NCBI GenBank assembly: GCA_910584285.1
Contig: CAJTYK010000008.1
Location: 1 to 58,020, forward strand
Direction of reading: 5' to 3'
Source of the DNA: an uncultured Oscillospiraceae bacterium
Lineage (GTDB): Bacteria > Bacillota > Clostridia > Oscillospirales > Oscillospiraceae
DNA length: 58,020 nt
The stretch's first letter is position 1, and each line of letters begins with the position of its first letter. A program made the position numbers and the translations under genes. The notes below the pieces were generated by a model that was not told where the DNA came from, did no database searches, and saw only the letters and a list, made by a program, of their open reading frames with translations. Below are positions 51,791-58,020 of the stretch, one piece after another.

Positions 51791-51823
51791 TGTCCCATAT
51801 AATACCCTATTATATGTCCCATA
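51791..51823 (-). promoter_or_regulatory. Palindrome and direct repeats upstream of recA
   Basis: CATATAATA (51796-51804) and TATTATATG (51808-51816) form a perfect 9-bp dyad around CCC, and TGTCCCATA occurs as a direct repeat at 51791-51799 and 51815-51823. The dyad contains TATAAT-like -10 hexamers for minus-strand transcription, but no good -35 is seen. It may be the recA operator. It is not the GAAC-N4-GTTC box known for Firmicutes LexA. Confidence 0.55.
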
Positions 51824-51832
51824 AGGCGGACA

Positions 51833-52702
51833 TTAAGCGGGGTTTTCCTCCGTGCTTCCCTCCACAACCCGCCAATGCATCCCCGGATCCAGGGCGCTCT
51901 GGATGTCCTGATAGCCGTGATCCCGCAGGATCTCCTCCACCACCTGGGCCTGATCATAGCCCACCTCAAAGGCCAGCTTGCCGCCGGGCTTCAGTGCCCG
52001 CTTCCACTTCTTCGCCACCGCCCGGTAGAATTTCAGCCCATCCTCTCCCCCGTCCAGGGCGATGTGGGGCTCATAGTCCCGCACCGAGGGATCCAGCCGC
52101 GCAATCTCCAGCGTCGGGATATACGGGGGATTGCACAAAATCAAATCAAAGTCCCGCAGAACGCGGGGCGGCGGCTCCAACGCGTCCACCTGAGCGGCCT
52201 GCGCCTGCTCCGTCAGGCCGCAGCGGCGGATGTTCTGCCGGCATACCCGCAGGGCGTCCGACCACCATTCGCCTAAAATCACATGGGCCCCGGGGCAGTT
52301 GTCCGCGATGGCAAGGCCCACGCAGCCGCTGCCCGCGCACAGATCCAACACCCGGGCCTCCTCCCGATCCCGGAGGAACAGGATGCCCCGCTCCACCAAT
52401 GTCTCGGTGTCTGGCCGGGGGATCAAAACGTCCGGGCACACGTCCAGCGTCAGGCCGTAGAACTCCCACTCCCCCAGCAGATAGGCCACCGGCTCCCCTT
52501 TCAGCCGGCGCTCCAGCAGGCCCCGGAACCGCTGCTCCACCCCGTCGGAGGCGTACAGCGGCAGGTCGTGGATCAGCTGGGTGCGATCCTTGCCGGAGGC
52601 GACGCATAAAAGCTCCCGGGCCTCCAGCTGGGCGGCCTCCACCCCCATCCCCTTCAGAGCCTTCCGGGCGTCCAGATACAGGTCGTTGTAGGTTGCGGGC
52701 AT
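51833..52702 (-). CDS. prmC: Peptide chain release factor N5-glutamine methyltransferase
   Basis: The 289-residue SAM-dependent enzyme methylates the GGQ glutamine of release factors. It has an N-terminal helical domain, the SAM motif VLDLCAGSGCVGLAIA and the catalytic LCNPPYIP. The gene lies 31 bases after yqhQ; in many Firmicutes yqhQ, prmC and prfA are adjacent, but prfA is not seen here. ATG 52702 has AGAGAGAAGG upstream. Confidence 0.94.
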   Translation of the reverse strand: MPATYNDLYLDARKALKGMGVEAAQLEARELLCVASGKDRTQLIHDLPLYASDGVEQRFRGLLERRLKGEPVAYLLGEWEFYGLTLDVCPDVLIPRPDTETLVERGILFLRDREEARVLDLCAGSGCVGLAIADNCPGAHVILGEWWSDALRVCRQNIRRCGLTEQAQAAQVDALEPPPRVLRDFDLILCNPPYIPTLEIARLDPSVRDYEPHIALDGGEDGLKFYRAVAKKWKRALKPGGKLAFEVGYDQAQVVEEILRDHGYQDIQSALDPGMHWRVVEGSTEENPA

Positions 52703-52733
52703 GGCCTCTCACCTTCTCTCTCTCAGTCTATCC

Positions 52734-53702
52734 TCACCACTGATCCGCGCCCTTCTCCTCGGGCAACACCCGCTTGAGCGCCTCAATGCCCACCTCGATC
52801 ATGGAGTCGTCCGGCTCAAAGGTGGTGAAATTCTGCATCCACATACCGGGCCCCCGCAGGGCGCGGCACATCCCCCCGTCGTGCCCGCCCACATAGCGGT
52901 TGAACTCATAGGTCACCCCCACGATGATAGGCAGCATCAGCAGATGCAGGGCCATGCGCAGGAAGGTATTCTCAATCTCCAGCGGAGTAAAGATCACGAT
53001 GGACAGGAAAATGGACACCGCGATCACCACAAACAGGAAGCTGGTGCCGCACCGGGGATGGTGCCGGGGCTGCTTGCGGACGTTTTCCACGGTCAGCTCC
53101 AGGCCGTTCTCGTAGCAATAGATGGTCTTGTGTTCCGCTCCGTGGTATTGGAACACCCGGTGGATCTCCTTCATCTTGGAGCACAGGTAGAGATAGAGCA
53201 TGAAGATAGCCACCTTCAGCACCCCCTCGATCACCGAGCGCACCCACAGGGGCATGGTTTTCCATACCAGTCCCAGCAGCCCTGTCAACGCCGTGGGCAG
53301 CAGGATGAACAGCCCAATGGAGAAGGCCACGCCTAAAATGGCCCCCAGGGTGATGATCACCGTCATGGCCTTGTCCTCGCTGAGGTGGTCGTTGAGCCAC
53401 TTGTCAATGCCGGTCAGCTCCTCCGCCTCCCCTGTACCGTCGTCGGACACCTCGGCGGAGTGCATCAGCGCCCGCATCCCGTGCACCATGGAGCCGCAGA
53501 AAATGAAAATTCCCCGGACAAAGGGCAGCTTTGCCAGCCCCCTGCGGGGCTTAATGGGTTCCTCGGTAATGTCCAGCTCCCCGTCCGGCTTGCGCACCAC
53601 GATGGCCCGTTTGCCGGGGCCCTGCATCATGATGCCCTCCAGCAGGGCCTGCCCGCCGCAGGTGGTTTTGAAGGGGGTGCTGTGGAGTTCCTCTTTTGCC
53701 AT
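52734..53702 (-). CDS. DUF1385 membrane protein (YqhQ-like)
   Basis: The 322-residue protein opens with the family motif CGGQALLEGIMMQGP and has RRGLAKLPFVRG, four to five membrane segments, FQYHGAEHKTIYCYE and HHPRCGTSFLF, all typical of the DUF1385/YqhQ family. The histidine/cysteine cluster suggests metal or iron-sulfur binding. Its function is unknown. It is transcribed from its own promoter upstream of prmC. Confidence 0.85.
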   Translation of the reverse strand: MAKEELHSTPFKTTCGGQALLEGIMMQGPGKRAIVVRKPDGELDITEEPIKPRRGLAKLPFVRGIFIFCGSMVHGMRALMHSAEVSDDGTGEAEELTGIDKWLNDHLSEDKAMTVIITLGAILGVAFSIGLFILLPTALTGLLGLVWKTMPLWVRSVIEGVLKVAIFMLYLYLCSKMKEIHRVFQYHGAEHKTIYCYENGLELTVENVRKQPRHHPRCGTSFLFVVIAVSIFLSIVIFTPLEIENTFLRMALHLLMLPIIVGVTYEFNRYVGGHDGGMCRALRGPGMWMQNFTTFEPDDSMIEVGIEALKRVLPEEKGADQW

Positions 53703-53780
53703 GGATCTGTCTCCTTTAATGGTCTATATCTGGGGCCGACCGCCCATCGCGCGCCGCCTGCCCGTTTTTCACGTGGGCAG

Positions 53781-53809
53781 ACTATACCACAATGGTCGGA
53801 AAATTGCAA
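53781..53809 (-). promoter_or_regulatory. Promoter of yqhQ-prmC
   Basis: Minus-strand TTGCAA (53809-53804), a 17-base spacer and TATAGT (53786-53781) lie 79 bases before the yqhQ-like start. A short CTGCCC/GGGCAG hairpin follows in the leader. Confidence 0.7.
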
Positions 53810-53836
53810 CCCGTTTTGAAACTTTTGTTCGACTTT

Positions 53837-55333
53837 CTATACGTTCTCCACCCCGATGGGCAGGCGGATGGTGGCTACACAGCCGCCGCCGGGGGCATTT
53901 CCGATGTCCAGCGTCCCGTTGTGGCTGTTGATGATCTCGTCGCACACGGCCAGGCCGATGCCCGAGCCCCGGGCCTTGGAGGAGCCCTTGTAGAACTTAT
54001 ATTTAATGTAGGGCAGCTCATCCTCTGGCACACCGGGGCCGTGATCCCGAATGCGGATCACCACATCGTCCTCCTCCCGGCCCACCGATACCTCGATGCG
54101 CCCGCCGGAGCCGCCGTGCTTGTCCGCATTGTCCAGCAGGTTGCAGAACACCTGCCGCAGCCGCTCCGGATCGCCGCTGATGATGGGCAGATCCTCGTCG
54201 CACTCGGTGTAGTCCAGCTCCAGATTCTTCCGCCGGAAGAACTCCCGGTAGGTGTACACCGCGTCCTCCAGCTCCGCCAGAATGTCGATGGGCTCCACCG
54301 ACAGGTTGAACCGGCCTGTCTCCATCCGGGAGAACTCCAGCAACTCCTCCACCATGCGGGTGAGGCGCTGGGCCTCGGACACGATGATGCCCATGCCCTT
54401 CTTCACGTCGGCGGCGTCCCGCACCTCGCCGTTATAGAGGGTCTCCGCCCAGCCGCTGATGGCAGTAAGGGGGGTGCGCAGCTCGTGGGACACGGAGGAG
54501 ATGAATTCCGACTGGGTGCGCTCCGCCTGGTCGATCTTCATGGACATATCGTTGATGGCATCCACCAGATCCCCCATCTCGTCGTTGGAGCGGGACTCCA
54601 TCTGCACGCCGTAGCTGCCGGTGGCGATCCGCTTGGCGGTCTCCGTCACCCGGATCACTGGATCCAGCACCGATTTGATGAAATAGGACGCAATAAAGCC
54701 CATCACGATCAGGATCACCAGCCCCACCCCGGAGGTGATGGCGATGATGCGGAACATTTGATTCTCCACCTGCCGCAGGGAGGTCACCATGCGCACCACC
54801 CCCACCACCGTGCCGTTGTACACCACGGGGGCGGAGGCGGCGATGATATGATCGCCGGTGTTGAGATCGGGGCCGGTGTAGGCCTCCACCCGCTTACTCT
54901 CGATGGATTTGGGCACATCCGGGGTCTCCACTCCCGCCCCGGATATGTCCATCATGGAGGACATCAACACCCGGCCATTGGCGCTGAGTATTTGTACCTC
55001 GATATAGTTCTTATCCTCAAACTGGCTGACAAATTGCCGGGCATTATAGAGGTAGGTGCTCTCCGTATAGTTGCGGAACATCCCGGCGGCGGTCTGGGCC
55101 TTACTCTCCAGAGTGGCCAGAATGGTGGAGGTGTAGTAGCTGTACATGGCCAGCGAGAACGCCGTCACCGCGGTGGCCACCACCACCAGGGTGGCCCCCA
55201 GGGTGTTGAACAGCCAGCGCCACCGCAGCTTACCCCGGGGACGCTTATCCGCCGCCGGCTGGAGCTCCTCCGCCGCCGATTCCGGCTTCACTGGCTTCTT
55301 TTTCTTCCGCTTGCCTCGGTTTTCCTGCTCCAC
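53837..55333 (-). CDS. Membrane sensor histidine kinase
   Basis: The 498-residue kinase has a basic cytosolic N-terminus, membrane helices at about 40-65 and 196-219 enclosing an extracytoplasmic sensor domain with a CACHE-like NYIEVQILSANGRVLMSS segment, a HAMP linker, the HisKA box SVSHELRTPL with phospho-acceptor His283, and HATPase boxes NLLDNADKH, DHGPGVPEDE and GSGIGLAV. It lies downstream of its OmpR-type response regulator. GTG 55333 after GGGAGG is preferred over an earlier GTG. The layout is like PhoR/ResE/WalK kinases; the signal is unknown. Confidence 0.92.
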   Translation of the reverse strand: MEQENRGKRKKKKPVKPESAAEELQPAADKRPRGKLRWRWLFNTLGATLVVVATAVTAFSLAMYSYYTSTILATLESKAQTAAGMFRNYTESTYLYNARQFVSQFEDKNYIEVQILSANGRVLMSSMMDISGAGVETPDVPKSIESKRVEAYTGPDLNTGDHIIAASAPVVYNGTVVGVVRMVTSLRQVENQMFRIIAITSGVGLVILIVMGFIASYFIKSVLDPVIRVTETAKRIATGSYGVQMESRSNDEMGDLVDAINDMSMKIDQAERTQSEFISSVSHELRTPLTAISGWAETLYNGEVRDAADVKKGMGIIVSEAQRLTRMVEELLEFSRMETGRFNLSVEPIDILAELEDAVYTYREFFRRKNLELDYTECDEDLPIISGDPERLRQVFCNLLDNADKHGGSGGRIEVSVGREEDDVVIRIRDHGPGVPEDELPYIKYKFYKGSSKARGSGIGLAVCDEIINSHNGTLDIGNAPGGGCVATIRLPIGVENV

Positions 55334-55346
55334 GCCGCCACCTCCC

Positions 55347-55385
55347 ACCCCAAAAAAGCCAAAAGGCAGCTTTTGCGGGGGCCCC
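55347..55385. repeat. Intergenic hairpin repeat, copy 2
   Basis: The sequence CCCCAAAAAAGCC..GGC.GCTTTTGCGGGGGCCCC matches the second hairpin of the ftsW-mraY element (19482-19517), including the GCGGGGGCCCC end, and folds into a similar 11-12 bp stem. It fills the gap between response regulator and kinase genes. Confidence 0.65.
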
Positions 55386-55401
55386 TGATTTCATTTCATG
55401 T

Positions 55402-56094
55402 CTACATTTCCCACTTGTAGCCGAAGCCCCAGACCGTGATCACAAACGACGGGTTCTGGGGGTCATCCTCCAGCTTGATCCGCAGACGGCGGATGTTCAC
55501 GTCCACGATCTTCAGCTCGCCCAGAAACTCGGTGCCCCACACCGCCTCCAGAATTTCCTCCCGGGACAGGGCCTTGCCCGGGTTCTCCATGAACAGCTTC
55601 ACAATGGAGTACTCCACCTGGGTCAGCTTGATCCGCTTACCGTTCTTCTCCAGGGTGCGGTTCCGGGTGTTCAACAGGAAGGGCGGCTGCTCGATCTCGT
55701 CCATGTCCCGCAGAGCCCCGCCGCCAGTGCGGCGGAACAGGGCGTCCACCCGGGCGGTGAGCTCCGCCGGGGAAAAGGGCTTGGTCACATAGTCGTCCGC
55801 CCCGGTCATCAGGCCACTCACCTTGTCCATCTCTTGGGTGCGGGCGGTGAGCATGATGATGCCCATCTGGGAATTGCCCGCCCGGATGCGGCGGCACACC
55901 TCAAAGCCGTCCATCTCCCCGGGCAGCATGATGTCCAGCAGGGCCACCTGAATATCCGGATTCTGCTGGATCCGGGCCAGGGCCTCCTCGCCGGTGCCCG
56001 CCTCGATGGCATCGTACCCCGCCCGCTTCAGGTTGATCACCACAAAGCTGCGGATGTTGGCCTCGTCCTCCAGCACCAAAACCTTCCTTGTCAC
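55402..56094 (-). CDS. OmpR/PhoB-type response regulator
   Basis: The 230-residue regulator has a receiver domain with phospho-acceptor Asp54 (ALLDIMLPG), conserved Lys105 (VTKPFSP) and the acidic pair ED at 9-10, joined to a C-terminal winged-helix domain (LTQVEYSIVKLFMENPGKALSREEILEAVWG and VDVNIRRLRIKLEDDP). It is encoded between a lipoprotein gene and its partner histidine kinase on the same strand, with 22- and 68-base gaps. Confidence 0.94.
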   Translation of the reverse strand: MTRKVLVLEDEANIRSFVVINLKRAGYDAIEAGTGEEALARIQQNPDIQVALLDIMLPGEMDGFEVCRRIRAGNSQMGIIMLTARTQEMDKVSGLMTGADDYVTKPFSPAELTARVDALFRRTGGGALRDMDEIEQPPFLLNTRNRTLEKNGKRIKLTQVEYSIVKLFMENPGKALSREEILEAVWGTEFLGELKIVDVNIRRLRIKLEDDPQNPSFVITVWGFGYKWEM

Positions 56095-56116
56095 TGTCGT
56101 CCCCCCGCTTTCGTCG

Positions 56117-57517
56117 TCATGGGATGGTTCGCTGCCTGGTGGCCCACTCCACCGTGATGAGCCGGAACCGCTGGATCAGCCCCTCCTCGTTCAGGCCGCA
56201 GTCCCATACGCTGTCGTCCAGCACCGCACAATAGGTGGCGTTGCTGTCTGTATATAAGGTAAACCGCCCCGCCAGCTTGGAACGGGCGTTCCGGTTGCTC
56301 CCCGTGAGCCGGTAAATGGTGAGGAATTTCTTCGGAGGCGGATCCCCCTCCTCCCGCTTGGGCCAGTAATAAAACACCACCGACCGCTCCCCCCGGCTGC
56401 TGAGGCTGTCGTCCCTGGCCACGGCGATGTTCCCCGTGTCCCAGCCGTTGGGCAGGTTCAAATACCAGCTGTCCGTCACCGTATGGTAGGTAACGCAGCT
56501 GGTGCTGCCCTTGCCGGCGGAATCGAACTGCTGCCAGTAGATGAAATACTGGGCGGAGTCGTTCTCCGGGTCGATGGGGGTCAGGGGCTGGGGCCGGGGG
56601 ATCTCCAGCACCCCGTCGCCATTGATATCGGTGGTGCCTACCTCGGTGTAGGAGCGGGCGGTGGCCAGGCTGGCTCCGCTCTCCACGTCTCGGGTGATGT
56701 TCCTCAGCCCGTCCTTGTCCAGCACCAAGATGTCGGTGAGCATACCGCCCTCCAGCTCCACCCCCACATACACCGCCAAGCGTCCGTCCGCCAGACGGCC
56801 CACCTCGGTGGCGGCCACATCCCGCATCCCGTCGGACAGGGCCACGTTAGAGGTGATGGTCATGGCTCCGTCCACATATTCGTAATATTCCGCCTGGTTG
56901 TTTCCCTCGCCAGAGCTGTCCTGCTGAAAAACCATGATCTCCTGCTTGCCGTCCCCGTTCAGGTCGGACACGAGGTAGGACTCGTTGTAAGCGGTGTTCA
57001 TCAGCTGATCCGCCTCGGCGCCGATGAGGCTGTAAGCGGACAGGATGTGCACCCCGCCGCTGAGCTGCCAGCTGACGATGATCTCCCGGCTCCCGTCCCC
57101 GGTGAGATCCTCATAGGCCACAGAGTTGATGGAGTTCCCCTCCCCGGACAGCATATGAACCTGCCGGTAGGTGTGGTCGCCCCCCTCGCCGCCCCTCTGC
57201 CGGAACAGGCACACCCGCATGGGCTGCTCCTCCACGGAGGTCACCCGGAGAAAGACCGCGGCGGTCTCCTGCTCCCCGTCCCCGTCCAGATCCAGCAGCT
57301 GAATGGTGGAGGTATTACTGCCGTAGTTGATGGTGGCATACTCCGCCCCCAGCTCGTTCATGGTGGCGTCGATGGTGGCCTGGAGATCCTTATACTCCTG
57401 GGGCAGCACCGGCAGGGCATACAGCCTGTCCACCGGCTGGAACACGCAGCCGCTCAAAAGAGCTGTCAGCCCCAGGGCCATCACCCCCAGCAGCCCCTGC
57501 CGAATTCTGTGCCTCAT
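56117..57517 (-). CDS. Lipoprotein with EF-hand-like/VCBS-type repeats
   Basis: The 466-residue protein has a signal peptide with lipobox LLSGC (Cys23) and several DxDGDGxxE-type loops: LDLDGDGEQE, EDLTGDGSRE, SDLNGDGKQE and TDINGDGVLE, spaced about 45-110 residues apart as in FG-GAP/VCBS beta-propeller repeats that bind calcium. It is the first gene of the operon with a response regulator and kinase and is anchored outside the cell membrane. A role in sensing or in modulating the kinase is a reasonable guess. No catalytic motif is seen. Confidence 0.78.
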   Translation of the reverse strand: MRHRIRQGLLGVMALGLTALLSGCVFQPVDRLYALPVLPQEYKDLQATIDATMNELGAEYATINYGSNTSTIQLLDLDGDGEQETAAVFLRVTSVEEQPMRVCLFRQRGGEGGDHTYRQVHMLSGEGNSINSVAYEDLTGDGSREIIVSWQLSGGVHILSAYSLIGAEADQLMNTAYNESYLVSDLNGDGKQEIMVFQQDSSGEGNNQAEYYEYVDGAMTITSNVALSDGMRDVAATEVGRLADGRLAVYVGVELEGGMLTDILVLDKDGLRNITRDVESGASLATARSYTEVGTTDINGDGVLEIPRPQPLTPIDPENDSAQYFIYWQQFDSAGKGSTSCVTYHTVTDSWYLNLPNGWDTGNIAVARDDSLSSRGERSVVFYYWPKREEGDPPPKKFLTIYRLTGSNRNARSKLAGRFTLYTDSNATYCAVLDDSVWDCGLNEEGLIQRFRLITVEWATRQRTIP

Positions 57518-57597
57518 GGCTCCCGGCCCCCTTCCTCCACCAGAATAGCCTCCGCAGCAGCGGGGCGCGCCTGTCGCGGACGACGCGTTTAGAAGTT

Positions 57598-57626
57598 ATT
57601 ATAACACAGATTTCCCGCGCTGCCTA
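57598..57626 (-). promoter_or_regulatory. Promoter of the lipoprotein/two-component operon
   Basis: Minus-strand TAGGCA (57626-57621), a 17-base spacer and perfect TATAAT (57603-57598) lie 81 bases upstream of the lipoprotein start. Confidence 0.7.
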
Positions 57627-57685
57627 CGGATTTTTGTAAACAAACAGCAAAAAATAAAAAAAGCAAAAAAATCTGAAAAAAACGC

Positions 57686-57714
57686 TTGCATTTCCCGGAG
57701 GAGTGTGGTATGAT
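57686..57714 (+). promoter_or_regulatory. Promoter of tRNA-Arg with upstream A-tracts
   Basis: TTGCAT (57686-57691), a 17-base spacer and TATGAT (57709-57714) precede tRNA-Arg by 23 bases. Phased A-tracts at 57647-57682 immediately upstream resemble an UP element or curved DNA of stable RNA promoters. Confidence 0.8.
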
Positions 57715-57737
57715 AAACAAGCTCAAGGGAGCGATAT

Positions 57738-57814
57738 GCGGCTGTAGCTCAGCTGGATAGAGTGTTTGGCTACGAACCAAAAGGTCGGGGGTTCGAATCC
57801 CTTCAGCCGTACCA
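57738..57814 (+). tRNA. tRNA-Arg (anticodon ACG)
   Basis: A canonical 77-base cloverleaf with acceptor GCGGCTG/CAGCCGT (one G.T pair), anticodon stem TTTGG/CCAAA around CTACGAA (anticodon ACG), T arm GGGGGTTCGAATCCC and encoded CCA. The A34 is normally deaminated to inosine to read CGU/CGC/CGA. Confidence 0.96.
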
Positions 57815-57841
57815 AGTCTCGTTGACAAACGAGATGCAGGC

Positions 57842-57871
57842 AAAAATCCCGCACTTCGGTGCGGGATTTTT
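57842..57871 (+). terminator. Terminator of tRNA-Arg
   Basis: A 13-bp stem AAAAATCCCGCAC/GTGCGGGATTTTT with a TTCG tetraloop lies 27 bases after the CCA end, a strong intrinsic terminator. Confidence 0.95.
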
Positions 57872-58020
57872 GCTCTAAATCAGCAGAAACGCAAAAAGAA
57901 AAGAATAATTTTCGGGTATTTCAAAATTTTGGGTGCGTAAAATAAAAATAACGCGCCGGAGATGTAAGTAAGCGTCAAATAGGCGTGAACCTACACCCCC
58001 ATGGTAAACTGGGGAAAAGG
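57872..58020. other. AT-rich tail without recognised gene
   Basis: The last 149 bases downstream of the tRNA-Arg terminator are AT-rich at first and show no convincing ORF, promoter or repeat of the tRNA end. It could be the edge of an accessory insertion next to the tRNA, but nothing within the window proves this. Confidence 0.4.

Noticed and set aside
57872..58020. Possible integration site downstream of tRNA-Arg
   Set aside because: No integrase, no duplicated tRNA 3' end and no gene are present within the window.

Overview
The window looks like a chromosomal backbone segment of a high-GC, low-AT-intergenic member of the Clostridia, most likely an Oscillospiraceae-type gut anaerobe (Flavonifractor/Lawsonibacter-like). 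This is inferred from gene content, not from a database search. The supporting genes are spore-former genes (yqfC, yqfD, a SpoVD-type PBP with PASTA domains), Firmicutes gene neighbourhoods (yqfC-yqfD-phoH-ybeY-era-yqzL-recO, uvrC-HPr, yqhQ-prmC, recA-recX), an SLH-domain surface peptidase and a RibU-type ECF transporter under an FMN riboswitch. Almost all genes have strong GGAGG-type ribosome binding sites, and several promoters match TTGACA-N17-TATAAT closely.

Layout. 1-0.4 kb: two tRNA-Ser genes (GCU, UGA) from one promoter. 0.5-10.2 kb: a secreted C69 dipeptidase with SLH repeats, an ECF-type sigma factor with a membrane partner, yajC with a small membrane protein, an aconitase-family hydratase with a GNAT enzyme, riboswitch-controlled ribU, and a SLOG-family (DUF1273) protein. 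10.2-13.6 kb: guaB, gluQRS and an SPL-family radical SAM protein. 13.6-25.7 kb: the division and cell wall (dcw) cluster on the minus strand, in transcription order mraZ, rsmH, ftsL, spoVD-like, a catalytically stripped Mur-ligase-like gene, mraY, ftsW, murG, murA, ftsQ, ftsZ. 25.8-29.9 kb: uvrC, rsmD, coaD and a coiled-coil protein, with HPr upstream. 29.9-39.5 kb: the yqfC-to-mutS2 array, interrupted by a regulator/small-protein divergon and by a nucleotidyltransferase plus a DUF3267 membrane zincin. 39.6-47.6 kb: a pseudouridine synthase, GNAT enzymes, dnaG-rpoD, dgt-yigZ and a PiT phosphate permease. 47.6-53.8 kb: recA-GNAT-recX-rimO-pgsA, prmC and yqhQ. 53.8-57.6 kb: a lipoprotein/response regulator/histidine kinase operon. 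The window ends with tRNA-Arg(ACG) and its terminator.

No CRISPR array, insertion sequence, prophage or complete defence island was found. The most unusual items are the Mur-ligase-like protein lacking a P-loop at the place where a murF/murD gene would be expected; the Xre/60-residue-protein divergon with duplicated operators and a consensus promoter inserted between phoH and ybeY, followed by a perfect 20-bp inverted repeat; a four-copy TGGAG array at the mraZ leader that probably is the MraZ operator; and a palindrome with flanking direct repeats upstream of recA.
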